Source of the DNA: Dactylellina haptotyla
Taxonomy: Eukaryota; Ascomycota; Orbiliomycetes; Orbiliales; Orbiliaceae
DNA length: 64,000 nucleotides
Assembly: GCA_031310005.1 (NCBI GenBank)
Contig: CM062387.1
Location: 930,001 to 994,000 of the forward strand
Direction of reading: 5' to 3'
Positions 33,701-46,306 of the stretch are shown piece by piece (within the stretch, counting starts at the first letter, position 1; the number at the start of each line of letters is the position of its first letter). The translations under genes were made by a program, and so were the position numbers. The notes below the pieces were generated by a model. It did no database searches. It saw only the letters and a list, made by a program, of their open reading frames with translations, and was not told where the DNA came from.

Positions 33701-36700
33701 CATAGCTGACAATACAAGCTAACGGCAGGAGCAGTGGAGAATCCTACGCTGCAGTCGATAAAAGCTTGTATAAGCCCGGCCCCCACTACGCGCACTGCCG
33801 TGGATTCTAGCATCATCGCCTATTTCGTCAAAACTTGTGCGAGATTGGCAGATAAACCTCTTCTGGCAGGCAAACTGTTATCCTCAATATTCGCCATACC
33901 GAATTCACGTCAGAGAAAGCTAATATGGCCGTCGCCTCGTAATTCCCTTTCGTACCCAGGAAATCATTCAGTCTGCGCTTTTAATTTCCATTGTCTCATG
34001 ATATAATATGCTCTATATCAATATTTAGTCTTTCCTCACCTGATAGAACAAAGAACATCGAAATATCTGAAATGCCCCTCATTCTTTACCCAAAAGCTGC
34101 TTTGTTTGGTCCCCTTGGTTTATTTCTACCCCGCACCCGCGTGATCAACGAACCCACAATTCATTCATGCATACGCCAAAAAAAAAACATGTTTGTAACG
34201 GGCAACCATCAAGATGGAAAGCTGCGCAATATCCTTTCTTTCTTTCTTTCTTTTTTTTTTTTTTTTTTTTGGACAAGGAAGCAATGGTTTTGGTTCCCAT
34301 TAACTCGGCTCTTGCGCTCGAATCAAAAATTTACACTTGCGTACATGCAGCAAGTGCAGAAAAGCCACGAGCGGGCATCGTCGGGCATAATAATTGGGCA
34401 AAATGGTTGAAGAAAAGGGTAGCGAATGTCTGCACCCCACGTTCTTGCCTGGCTTTCACCGCCCCACGACTCACCACCACGTACACAGGTCTAGGAACGC
34501 CTAATAACGGTGTCGACCGAGCAGCGTACCGCGCCTAGTCAACGACAGAACCTGCCTGCTTTGAGGTTGATCGAACGAACAAGGAATTCATGCAGCCAAA
34601 CTCGTGAGGAAAGTTTTGCCCTCGTACAGCATGTGTAAAATCTTCCAAGCAGCTTGGCCCAGCGCGCATCCCCATGAATTTATTGCGGCGGCCTGCAATG
34701 CGAGTGCCCCCGTGACCCCATAAGATGATTTGCAAGCAGAGGCGAATGAAGAATATACTGCTCTTCGATATCAGATTTTAGATATCAATCTTCGATTAGT
34801 TCGATCCTGTCACGATCGAGAATGGCAATGGGCAGGTCAATCTTATCTGAAGTTCTATGATGTATCTACCTTTTCTAACCGGTTGCCCGTTGAGGTCCGT
34901 CAGAAATTGCAACACCCCACAGGGCACGGAATTTTGACCTTTACTCTGCTTTCATCGGGCTATCATCTAGAAGCCACTTACATTCAATTCATATTTACCC
35001 ATCATGAGTCCACTTTTGTTTTAATCCTGAAAACAAAAAGAAACAATTTTTTCTTAATTAGGCAATCTGCAGCGTGCCAGCTTTCCGATATCGGTACATA
35101 TACCGCTAAAGCTTCGTATGTGGACATGAGAAAGACGCCAAACTTTCGGTTGTGAAACCAGCTAAGCTTTCTAAATCCAATTACTTGATCCCAAATTTAC
35201 CAGGATTGGTCGTCATCGCTATTGTATTTGATTCTTTTGTGCTTCAAAATTTTTTCTTTCTCGACGCCAGGAGAAAGAAAAAATATGATTAATCAGAATC
35301 ATAAACCGACAACCATTCGGTGCTGCCCTTTAGAGACTCCCCAACAAGTAGGTTGGATCTCGATTGTATTTTGTTATTCGCAGACGGCACTCAAGATGTG
35401 GATCAAAAAGGTCTGACACTTTTGGTTGACACATTGCAGCGGCAGAAATGGAAATGAAATAAACAGGCCTTAAACCCTAACGTCGATAACTCAGACATGA
35501 TGTATCTGAGATTCTTCCATCATCCTGGTTCCTGTTGACTCCAGTTTCTTTTTTTTATTAATTATGTGTGGGTGTCTGTTCTCGTTGAACAGAGCTCCAA
35601 CACTTGCCGTAATGTTAGAAGAAAAATCAACAAATTTTCTCCCTGAAAATTTGAATATCCCGTGTCTGCATTTTCCCCGCTAAATCGCTGATCGGACCAT
35701 TCTATCCTTCGCGATTCTCTTGTTGGACCTGGTTGGTTGGGGAATCAGAACAAATTGATGAGCTCCAGTGCATTGGAGCTAGCTTTGACTCTCTCTTGAA
35801 AGCTTTCTGGTAGGTTACAAAGCTGCGGCGCTGCCTGCATCTGGCGGTCGTATTCGGAGGCCTGGATTCCCCACTTCCCGCGATCCCCAATATCTCATCA
35901 AGATTTGAAGGCAGTATTTTGGCATGTGAGTTTGAACACCGTGCTAGTCATGGAGCTTGCATGAAATCGACTTACATTGAAGGAGTGCCTTACTGGGGAA
36001 GATTTGTACCTTAAGTTGTTGATACCAGCACTTTTGTATACTCCTTAGGGATCAGGTATTGCCCCTAGTTTATACACCCTTTGTAAGAACATTTGTGTGG
36101 CTCCAACATTAGAATACTAGCTCAATTTTTTTAAGTCCTTGCTATCAACGGTTTTATTGAGATGAGAAATACAACATACAACGCAAAGCTAATAATCACA
36201 TCCTCGACCACCGTGTTTTGTCAAAACTGTTGACTATCAGATGGCTAATTTGTATTTCAGAGTAAATTTCAAGGTATATTCCATTGGTTATTGCAGATAG
36301 TATAAAATTATAATCACGAACTGGCAAAGGATCCCAATAAATAAAAAACAAATCACTAAGCCTGAGCTTTTTGGAAAACATGGACAAAAACATAAGATGA
36401 GACTTTAAAAACACCAATCCGGTTTATATTTGGGTGGGTTTCCACCGTACATCTCCAAACCGCACCCGAAAAACGAGCGTACATGTATATAAGTAATTAT
36501 TAAGAATAAAATAAAAACTCCGAAAGGCCTCGGCCAAATAAGGTATTGGAGAAACCAAAGACGAGTTAATGGTAAAAACAATGGTTTCAACAAGAGATCC
36601 AAGAATCAAACAAGATCCAAGATATCATCAATATATAAGAAGAAAATAAAAAGAACAGTACAGAGAAAAAATATGAAAATTTGTTTTGGTGGAACTGAGT

Positions 36701-36845
36701 ACAGCCTGTCTTCGCGAACACCTTGGGTTTCCTTGACCCATTTCTCATTCAAATGCCTCACCTCAGCTTTGACATACTCTGGAAACCCCACCCCTCGGGA
36801 CCCTGGCTTCCTGATATATCAATATCTTTGGATTTATCATGTGAT
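30756..36845. other. Gene-free 6 kb
   Basis: No open frame here shows a family, a splice pattern or codon bias. The longest ATG-containing frame, at 33095-33703 (minus), has no motif and overlaps an opposite frame. A C/T tract ending in 20 T lies at 34233-34270, and A-rich runs near 30945-30970. I found no tRNA or transposon remnant. The end nearest 36845 is the RTA1-like gene's 3' UTR. Confidence 0.45.
34233..34270. repeat. CTTT microsatellite grading into a 20-nt T run
   Basis: Several CTTT units are followed directly by 20 T residues. This is simple sequence in gene-free DNA. Confidence 0.8.
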
Positions 36846-38009
36846 TCACTTTCTTCCCTCCTCTAGGTTGGATGTAGGGCTCCTGCGAACACCGAGCTGA
36901 ACTTCATCGTCGGCAAGCTTGCGTTCGGACTTGCTGCCCTTTTTCCCTGCCAGCCGAAGAACAAGGCTCTTGATGCCAGAAAAGATACCCTCCAGATCAT
37001 ATGGATCCGCAAATTTCTTCCACAATGGCCGGTTATCATGGAATCCTTCGCCCTCAGCCTCGGTGACACCGTCGTCTAACAAGTAAATGGTGGATTTGCG
37101 TGGCAACCATCTGCTCACGTGCATAGCGTTCATATATCCAGTGCTAAGAAGCATGGGAACACACTCAAGAACGTAGAAATAGATTTCGTGCTGGATCAGG
37201 TGGCCTTGGAAACCCTCGAAGAACTCGACAAGACGGTAGATACACCGCACCATAATGAAAAATCCGCAGACGTAGAGGGTATACAATGACATCTTCCATT
37301 GACCATGGATGCCGAGCTTGGAGGCGTTCTTTTGTAGTTTGACGGAAAAGTAGGCGAATGCGAGAAAGAGGAGTAGTTGGAGGATCAAGGCGGCGCGGAG
37401 AAGACCCTGGCCGATCTTTTGGCGGTCCGGGGCCGTAGTGTTCACGAACATACCGGTACCGGCACCAACCAGCAGTTCGCAGATACCGTCTAGGGAGATG
37501 AAGGTTCTGACGATACGATATGGGGTTATCGGGGCAGCCTGAGGCACATAGTAGCAGATGCGAGCAAAGACAAAGTAGAGAGCCGCGGAAAATATGGGAG
37601 GGCCAGAATACACCAAGACTTGAGATGGGATGAGAAGCCCCAAGCTCTGGAGGTCCTGAGATCTGGAAGTGTGGGCGCGAAGCGCGAGGCCCGCTGTGAG
37701 AAGGAAGCAACCTATTACGTAGATGGGCATGTACTTATTTCTGTAGTGCCTGTTGCTCTGGTTAACCTGGTGCACTGAAACTTCAAATGACGGCGCGCTA
37801 AACTTACCATGCTTGGTAGGCGTGAATGACACCAGAGGTACCAAAAAGTGCTGCGAACACGATTGGGAGGGTACCATCAGGACAGTAAAGCCAGTACGAC
37901 CACATACCAGGTGCGTACTCGCCTATTGTGTAACGGTTAGCTGATAGCTCTAGGCCCTGCTATTTTGGGAAATATATTTCTTACAGAATCCGGAACCGAG
38001 TTTAACCAT
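36846..38009 (-). CDS. RTA1-like seven-helix membrane protein
   Basis: Three exons, 37985-38009, 37808-37922 and 36846-37749, encode 347 residues. The introns are 62 and 58 nt with GT-AG ends. The protein has about seven hydrophobic helices. RTA1-family features are the opening LPIVFAALFGTSGVIHAYQA, the helix-3 region PPIFSAALYFVFARI, the conserved RTFISLDGICELLVGAGTGM segment, the GQGLLRAALILQLLLFLAF helix and the RCIYRLVEFFEG motif near the end. A basic cytosolic tail follows (about 295-347). Known: RTA1-like proteins are lipid-translocating or sterol-stress membrane proteins linked to azole and 7-aminocholesterol resistance. The exact role of this member is unknown. The first coding exon is only 25 nt. 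The start codon lies 26 nt after the stop of a polyglutamine ORF on the same strand. Confidence 0.88.
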
Positions 38010-38035
38010 TTTTGCTTATTACTCTATGGACGAAT

Positions 38036-38464
38036 CTAGTTGGGACCGTAGTAATTCTGTCGTGAGCTTCGTCGCTGCTGTGATCCTCGTCTAGAAGGGC
38101 CAGTTGCGCTTGAGCTTCTAACTCTTACTTGACCGGTCTCACCGTCTACCTCGATGACAGATCCGTCAATAGTAACAGTCGTCGCTGCCGACGAGGAAGA
38201 GTGCAGAGAGCTCGACGAAACTGTAGTAGTGGGTGTGCTGATAGTACTAGCTGTCGCCGGAGAAGCGTGAGACCTAGGTTGCTGCTGCTGCTGCTGTCTC
38301 TGCTGTCTCTGCTGTTGCTGTTGTTGCTGCTGTTGCTGCGCTCGTAGCTGTGCAGCGTGGAGCTGAAACGCCCTGTAGTATAACTGCTGGAGGTTGTGGT
38401 ACTGTTCGTCGTCGAGCTGAATGTACTCTACCAGGTATCCCAAGTCGAGTTCTACAGTATGCAT
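38036..38464 (-). CDS. Small polyglutamine/serine-rich protein (or long upstream ORF of the RTA1-like gene)
   Basis: An uninterrupted ATG-to-TAG frame of 142 residues. It starts with a non-repetitive helix-like segment (ELDLGYLVEYIQLDDEQYHN), has a polyQ block with some Arg at about 44-62, then Ser/Thr-rich sequence, a short VTIDGSVIEVDGETGQV stretch and a basic tail. I know no family. A TATA-like TATATATAAT (minus strand, near 38757-38770) and a C/T-rich leader lie upstream. A 13-codon uORF begins at about 38547. The stop lies 26 nt before the RTA1-like start codon, so the two probably share a transcript. A splice from GTGAGA at 38142 to an AG at 38015 would instead join the two in frame, though that acceptor is weak. 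Whether the ORF is translated is unproven. Confidence 0.5.
   Translation of the reverse strand: MHTVELDLGYLVEYIQLDDEQYHNLQQLYYRAFQLHAAQLRAQQQQQQQQQQRQQRQQQQQQPRSHASPATASTISTPTTTVSSSSLHSSSSAATTVTIDGSVIEVDGETGQVRVRSSSATGPSRRGSQQRRSSRQNYYGPN
38278..38340. repeat. CAG/CTG-type triplet repeat coding polyQ
   Basis: Imperfect CTG/TTG units on the plus strand correspond to Gln codons (with Arg interruptions) in the minus-strand polyQ ORF. Such tracts are prone to length change. Confidence 0.8.
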
Positions 38465-41400
38465 TTAACAGATCCGGCAATCGTTAGATCGAGTGACTAG
38501 AGATACTATTGCGGTCCGGGAAGGGTGCAAACAGAGCCAGTGATCATGAAAAGGAGGGTTTTCTTGAGGATGTCTTTGAGAGATATATCTATCTGAGTGT
38601 AGTCTGTGTGAGGGGGTATATATGGGTGTGTGGATAGGAGATGTACAAATATATAGAAGCTCTGTCGAAGAAATTCTTTGAAGTATTATATCTTACGAGT
38701 CAAGATGGTGGTGGTGATGATGATGAAAGATTTGGCAAGTCGAGCGATTCATCAATATTATATATACACCCTCGCATCTCGCTTGTAGCCCAGAGGTTTC
38801 ATGGTGGAGAATCATAGTTGTGATACAAAGGACAATCAAACAATGGGACGGTTTATTGTCTCATGAAGCATGAGGCTTTCACTTACCAGGTTTGGAGTGC
38901 CTAGAAGGCGGCTTAGCGATTGGATGAAGTCAAGTGAAATGAAGCTTCATGAGTTTGCCTTCAGATGTCGCTAAGATCTTCTCGAAGCGTGTTAGCGGAG
39001 TGTGTGATGGAACGAGCCGCAGTACACGCCCTCGTCGTCTTGGTAGTTCGGAATGACCGTTCCACGCAGGGCCTAGGGGAGGAGGGGTTAGATGTGGAGA
39101 ACTGACGGCGTGATAGGTCCGCGAGAGTAGGAAGCTAGCGCTCTGGGTTAGGGCTAAGTGTGCGTCTGAGGGAGATAGACAATATGATGCGGTATAGCAG
39201 GATGATGATTAACTAATCGACACGAGTGGGAGATTGCACAGTGCGCCGGATATCACGGGTTGGTGTATAGCCCCGGGCTACAAGCCACAAACGAGAAGGT
39301 CGAGGAGGAGAATGGCGATATTGAGATATGAGGGATATCAGAGAAGAAAGGTGTTTCAATGCGAACGAAACAGCCCTACGTAGTCGCAGTTCGCGGCACC
39401 CGGGAGGTAAGGCTAAGACGAGGGTAGATGCCTAGAATTCGTGGATGCGCTAAAGGTACTGAAGAATGAGGCTTTGCAAAATGTTGTGGAGGAAGGGGGG
39501 TACGAAGACAAAGCAAGAAAGATGCGAATGTCTAAAAAGCCAGGTAGGATGATTTATAGCCTCCTTCTTAATTTTTTAATCTAACGAATCCCAATGACGA
39601 TAGTATTAAAAAGGTGTAGCGGGTGAAGAGCTTCAGGGTGGATGAGTTATATTCTTAGGAAAAGAAAACATAGGAATAGATAGAGGAAGAAAAAAACAAA
39701 AAGAGGGCAACGAGGAGAGACGTGATTGAGGTGGTGGAAACTACGAAGCTCGACTGGATTTCTCGACGAGGAGAATTGAGGCTTTGCAAAAAGATGCAGC
39801 GCCTGCGTGGATCTTATAGCCTTGCACGGGGTGGATTTGGCTTGGGAAGCCAGGTCTGTTCTCGTTGGCCGTTACACATTGCGAATTTCTTATTCCCGCT
39901 AGTTGTCGTCCCAAGTCCATAAGTAAATTACGTTAAGTGTCGATTTCTCTCGCAGGATGTGCAGATGCTATTCCGCATTCGTTCGGACAAGGCATTTCTG
40001 TGGTCCTCGCGGGCAAGGGGGCATGGCGTCAAATGCGGACTGGAGATAGCTCCTCGTACCCAGGCCAAGTAGCTAACGTACTAACCAACAAGCAGAACCA
40101 AGCGAGCAAATGGGAGATATTCCAGGGACCCATCCAGTTCCCAAGCTAGCGGCGAAATATCTTGTCCGGCCCCTCAAGCTTTGATCACCTGTTTCGAATC
40201 GTAGCGGTCAAGATTGGAGAGTGCCATGCAGCCTCCGAGAAAGCCTTCTGCCCTCTCCCAAAGCAACATAGCGTCATCTGCCTGCGTACAACATGGGAAA
40301 CCTAATCGACATTGCCACACTCCGGCCCGCGAGATGTGTTGTGTATAACTTTTGGCTCGAGGCCTTTGCTCTCCATATCAACCTCATGCGACCACTTGTC
40401 GACAGGAAAATAAAATGGCGGGAGAATTATCCTGCTGGCGGTGGGCAGTGCATCGGCCGGAGACGGTATCAAAGCGATATGAGCCTCAAATGCGCTTGTC
40501 ACAGGAGAGTATAGTAGCCCTTGTTCCTCGCGCATCATATTCATTCGATCCACAGGGTTCCTCTGATGCATCCTGCATGGGTCTTCCCTCTTCCGTCCTA
40601 CGAAGTTTCGGCGTCAGTTCCGGCCTGGTGGGTCGTACACCACTGCATTCTCGATGGGAAGGTCGCTTTCGGATCTAGCCATTACACGAGCTACATGTAA
40701 TGACCGCATTGTTTAGAGCTTTCTCCTTTCTCGCACTCTTTCAACTTCGCTCGCACTGGGAAAGAGTCCTCAAGCCTCCATCATTCATCAAATGAGTGAG
40801 TAGTTGCCAACTCGGCAATGTGCCGGGCTGTTACCTCCCAGGAGTAAGCTGCAATTTCCCTCGCACTCTTCCTTCATAATATCAGGTCCATTTGCACATA
40901 GAATTCTTAAGTGTTTGTCGTCGCTTAGTCGCAGGCTTAATTCTTGCCTAGTGGGGCTTCTTTTGCAGGGCAACCGACGCGAGTGTGTTACTCAGCCACC
41001 TTCGGAGCTTGTTAACCACCGGTCTAAGCACACCACTCTCCACCAAACGAGGTTTCCGCTACATGTACATCTAACCATGAAACGTGACTGGCCTGATTTA
41101 TGTAATCCCCACCAATTACTGCCGTTGTTCTGCTGTTATCTTTCACTTGCCTTCCATCCTCTGAGGGAGGCTTTATAACGTTAGGCGAGTGTCGGGCTGT
41201 GAAATCTTCAATTTCCGAGTTTCTCTACGAACGAGTAAGATGCAAAATGCGCAGCAAGACAACCGGATCTGCACCAATATATCTTGCAATGCAAACCAGA
41301 GCCTTCAAAATTTTCTACCTAGTTAACCGCTTCTTAAAAACGTTATATATTGACGATGTATCTCATGAAATGATAACATGATGCTCGTTTCAAGATTCGC

Positions 41401-42708
41401 TTGCTCCTGAGGGTTTTCTTTTCCCAGGTTGCTGAATTTGTAGTCAGTCCGACGAGCTGCCTGTGGGGCGGGATCACGACGGCGGACCCGCACTCGCATG
41501 GCTTAGACGATTATCCGAACATCGATACAAAATTTCTTTTTCTTATTCATGCAGGACACCAATTGTCTCGACGATTTCTTTTTCCCCTTCTAGAATCTTG
41601 AAGTTGGGCTCCGGCCAGCGTTTTTGGCCCGAGGGTCAAATTTCCCGTTTGGGCCTAGTTAATCGCCCTGTTTGAGGCCTTCTCTCACTTTGAGATATTT
41701 AGATAGACGAAAGAAACTTGCATTATTTACATACATGCATGCAGAGTTCCTTCCTCTGTCGACGTTGCCCCAAATCCGCCCTTCCAGGGCTATACCATCT
41801 CCATTGCAAGCAGCGCTTGGAATCGCTGTATCATTCATTTGCGTGTGAGGCAAATTCCCCTTATCCACCCCGCCGTAACCAAAGCCGCATACGAACGATA
41901 TTATCACATAGACTCGAACTTCTTAAATTTCATCCATCTCATCGTAAAATCGCCTTGAATTCTTGGCTGACATCAACACCCCCAGTCTTCTTGCATTGAA
42001 ACCATTATATTGCGGCTGAAGTATCGTGATGCTTACATACGTCCACAGCTTTTATTGGGAAGGATTCGGCGCTGCTCTGTTCGCCTTACCCTGCTACAAG
42101 TAGATCATACAGCTTCTTGATTTCTTCGATTCTTTAACCAGGAATAGCTGTAGACCAATCATAGCTAACGGGTGGTGCACTGCACAGTATTTGCAGGATA
42201 TTATGGCATTGGTGGCAGAAATAAAATTGAAGGTCTGCCTTCTATAGCCGCAAACAAGACATCTACAGTTCCATTTCACTCAGCCCTACGGACATCCCGT
42301 ATCTTAGAGACTAGTTGAAACATCGACATATTCCTAAGTCTGAATGAAATAATTCACTGGCACTTCATTTGCTACCTTTTTTTTCCCCTTCGACGACACA
42401 AAAAAACACGAAAGATAAGATAGGTGGAGCAATTTGCTCTTAGTGAAATGAGAAGCCGGCGCTAAGGAGTTAGGAAACAAATCTAACAGAAAAAAATGAG
42501 TTTTCCAATATCAGTGGCATAATTTTCTTGCTAAGTTCGATTTGACGTCCCTCTTCGCATTGCTTCGTGGGCAACAGAAAAAATTATAATGTAGAATCAA
42601 AAGGCAAAAAAAAAGGGGGGGAAAGATAGTCGGAGAGTAAAAATGGAACCAAGAAGATAGAAGAGGGAACAAGTTGCAAATTCTCAAAAAAAATATTTGT
42701 CCCCTTTC
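38465..42708. other. Intergenic 4.2 kb: polyQ/RTA1 promoter and gene-free DNA
   Basis: The part up to about 38800 is the presumed promoter and leader of the polyQ/RTA1 unit. The remainder has no recognisable gene. A 15-bp direct repeat, TGAGGCTTTGCAAAA, occurs at 39467-39481 and 39777-39791. The stretch before 42708 is AT-rich, as expected for the 3' UTR of SPT16. Confidence 0.5.
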
Positions 42709-45700
42709 TTAACGTCGCTTGCTCTTAGATGATTTTTTAGGCTTGGTCTCCTCGTCACTCATGGGTCGCTCATTATCCTTCTTCTTTGCCTTCTCCTCCA
42801 GCTCGTCCCATGATTCTAAATCAAATGTAACCTTGTTAGAAATATATTCAACAGTCTAGTGGGGAAAGGAAAACCGGTCTCAATCACTCACCTCCTTCGG
42901 AAAAGTCACTGGCATCGCTACCTTCATCCTCACTAGCATCCTCGTCTCCGCTTCCGTAGCTATCCTCGCTATCCTCCCCATCACTAAAATCGCTCTCCGA
43001 CTCCTCGTACTCGCTCTCCTCTTCTTCCTCCTCTTCATCTTCATCATCTGTCTCAGTGCTCAGGAACTTCCAGCCACCATCAGCGAAGAACTGGTGTGTG
43101 TCGCTAGTAACCGTCTTCATGATCTGCATCCAATTAAGATTGAGAGGTCCCTCGGTAAACGCAATGTTCACACTGTCAAGCCAGTCCTTTACGCTTTCCA
43201 GCGATTCAACGGGGATCGAGTTGATGTGGACGACAGGTCGCGAAAAGTCCTTAAACACAAACGCGATATCGAAATTCTTCAGCCCGAACTGAACTCGCTC
43301 TAGATGCGCAACTTCAATCTCATCAAGGGTGATAACCAAGAATGGAGGATCTGTGAGCTGAACGAGACATTCAGTTGTGGGCTGGCAGAGAACGTTCGCG
43401 CGGAAAGGGACACCATAGAATCCGAGCTCGCGGAATGGAATATCTACGTCGAGGCCTTCCTCCTTGGTTGCTTCGGAGATCTTTTCCGCAAAAGCTCTAA
43501 ATTCCTTGTCGAGTTGGGCTCGGCGGCGTCGTTCCTCTTGCTCAGCCTCGAATTCTTCCTCGTCTCCATATCTGTACTTTCTCTTGCGATTGCCAGTTTC
43601 GTCGAATTGAATATCCATGGCTTCTCGGTAGAACTGAACATCCTTCGTCTTCTTCTTTCCAACCATAATAGGGGTCTTCAAGTGGACGTGTATTATGACG
43701 ATCAACTCGTGCTCGCAAGGCTGGAAGAACAGGTGCTTGACATTTGAAAACAAAATATCTATTCTCTGATCAGGACCGGAACGAAGTGGCGAAACATATC
43801 GCAGACCGTTTTGGTGGATTTCAATATCTCCAGCAACACGCTTGCCGTCCAAGGCTGGGCGAACGTAGACATCCGGAAGACGTTGTGGTCGTCGATCTGT
43901 AAACAAGGTGAAAAAAAGAAAGAAAAGTTAGATACGAGTTTCTCTGGGTAGAATAATGGACAACCTACTCTTAATCTCGATCAAATTGTCTTGGGTCACA
44001 ACATCCTCCATTTCCTTCTTCTCTTGATCGCGCTTGAGCGCCTGCTTCTTCATATCTTGAATGGCCTGGCTAATTTCAGCCATCCTATTGCGGTCTGTGC
44101 TCCGATAAGAGAGGCTTCGGACGAAGTGCGCGCTAGGCTCTTCGAGAGGAAGCTCATCCTTCTTGCCAACACCTTGACCGGGGCTAACAAGATTGATACG
44201 CAGATGGGTGAAAGGATCCTCCTCGTTCTTGCTGACATTCTTGATCGTGGAGATGTGGAATGGGACGGGTCTACCAAAGATGGGTAGAATGATAGTTTGC
44301 GCCTTGACGTCAACGACAATCTTAAGGTCCGTAACGCCAACCGGGAGTTGGTTCTCCCGCTTGTAGGACTCAAACTTTTTAATCTGCTTCTTTTCTACAC
44401 CATTGCTAGTTGCCCCTCCCGCTGGGAACCTTTCAAGCCCCTCTGCTTGCTTCCTCGCAGCTAGCTGCTTTTGGTTCTCTTTCCTGCGCTGTTCTTTTCC
44501 GTCATCAGCCTCCTCACGTTTGCCACGTAGTTTCGTCTTCATGATGGCCGTATTTTTTGAGGTAGCTGCAGGCTTTGGCTGAGGTTTTACCTGCTTTACC
44601 TTCTGCTCCGGGGGGTTATCGTCTTTGAAATAGAAAGCGACCTCATCTTTGGCAACCGGTGCCCCCCTGGTCAAGATAAAAGCCTCGGTATCTTTGCCTC
44701 CAACCTCTACTGTATCTGTTAGAGCGAGAGCATAAGTTTTGCCTCGCTTGTCATCTGCCTTTGGGTTATCCAGATCCTGGAAGCCAACGTGGACCACCAA
44801 AGTCATCCCTTCGCGTAAAACTCTGGCGTTCTTCGCGTTCAGGATGAGCGTGCTATCACGACTCTCCATCTCGATACCGTAGCCCACATTTCGGACGAAA
44901 TTCTTTTCGATTTCGGGATGCTTGGATTTGACAAGATTCAAAGCCTTCGAGTAGACATCTTTGCAGGTATTTCCGTCTCGCAGGTTGCTGATGATTAAGT
45001 TGTGAAGCTCGATTAGGAAATAATAGTACTTCTCTTGGGTCTTATTAGGATCAATCATGTAAGTTCTTCCGACAACGCTGCAGTAATTTTTATAGCGGAA
45101 GCCCATAGATGCGATGATGACACCACTATGGAGGTTGCTCTTGTCGTTCTCTGGTTCGCCGGGAACTTTGAGATCATACCTGCCACCGCTCTGGATTGAC
45201 GGACCATAAGCCCAGTCGAGCTGATCGGGCGCGAAATCAGCTCCAAGCTTGTGATCCTTCTTTTTGAAGAATTCCTCATTGTCAATTTGGTCTTCAACTT
45301 TTTTCCCGAGAGCTTCGTGCGTGATTTTCTTTTCTTCATCGATTATTTCGCTCATTTCCTCGAGGAAGTACTTGTGAATCACCGCGACCGAAGCCTTGGC
45401 TGCCTGTCGAATACATTTCTGTTGCCAAGAAAAACCAGAAAGAAAAAAGGCATTAGTAGTTGATCAAACCCGGATGGGGGGCTCATGTTTAGCTTACGGA
45501 GCCTGCTTCATCGTAAGTCTGAAGCGCCGAACTAATACCAATAGCGATATCCACTTCTTCAACAACATTACCGCCTTCAGCGATGGAGGGTTTGTAAAGC
45601 CCATTCCATTCTGTGATCAAGGGACCTTGGGCGTTGTTGTAGTCCTTTTGCAAAATGCCAACTTTTTTCTAATGCGACAAGAATGTCTTTGTGTGAGTGA

Positions 45701-46306
45701 AGTTGCCTTTTCGAAAAATGGGTGTGTAGGGAAACATACGCCGGCGGCTTTGATGTGTTCGACCAGAGCCTGTAGCTGCTTTTTATTCTCGGCTTCGTCC
45801 TTCCCACGGATGAGAACTTCCACGGGATATTTCGATGTAGACAAAGGGTGGAGGAGTTTAGCTGTATTTCGTAAGATAAAGGAGTTAGTGGATGCAACAA
45901 TGCTATATTTGCAGACTGAATAGTTGGCGATGTACATACCCTTTTTCCCTGTTGTGACAACATACATCTTCTCGAAGGTCAAGAGCATCAAGGTGGTTGG
46001 AAACTCGTATCCCAGCAGCCAGTACTACACGCATCATCCGATTTCTGTCAGTTATTGTTTCCAAAACGATACAGGTACTTTTTATATGTATACGCACAAG
46101 CCACTGTTCGTAGTGGTGTCTTTGGGGAAACTTACAAACATGGATAAGCTCTTGGTGTAGGCCCCGGACTGGTCGGACTTTCCGAGAGCCAACAGAATGG
46201 AGCTGGATCCTCCGAAGGCATCATTGCGCTGCGATCGCCATGCGGAGAGCAATGCCGCGATACGAGTCGAGAAATTTTGCTTGTCGATGACGATATCGTC
46301 CGACAT
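42709..46306 (-). CDS. SPT16: FACT complex subunit SPT16 (histone chaperone)
   Basis: Seven exons, 46136-46306, 45940-46024, 45740-45861, 45498-45668, 43969-45418, 42892-43896 and 42709-42815, encode 1,036 residues, the usual length. All joins keep the frame and have GT-AG ends. Order: N-terminal peptidase-like domain from [16 protein letters not shown] through [20 protein letters not shown] and GYGIEMES; a basic linker; the dimerisation domain with [16 protein letters not shown]; the PH-type middle domain starting [19 protein letters not shown] and including [10 protein letters not shown]; then an acidic tail (about 945-1002) and a short basic end KKSSKSKRR. Known: SPT16 with POB3 forms FACT, which moves H2A-H2B during transcription and replication in the nucleus; its aminopeptidase-like domain is not a peptidase. 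The start is the first ATG after a 395-nt ATG-free upstream stretch. Confidence 0.96.

Noticed and set aside
33095-33703. Long open frame on the minus strand of about 200 codons
   Set aside because: It has no recognisable motif, no splice signals around it and a competing frame on the opposite strand. A frame of this size is possible by chance in 6 kb of mixed-composition DNA.
39467-39791. 15-bp direct repeat TGAGGCTTTGCAAAA, 310 bp apart, as possible element ends
   Set aside because: There are no target-site duplications, inverted ends or coding content between the copies, so it is not evidence of a mobile element.
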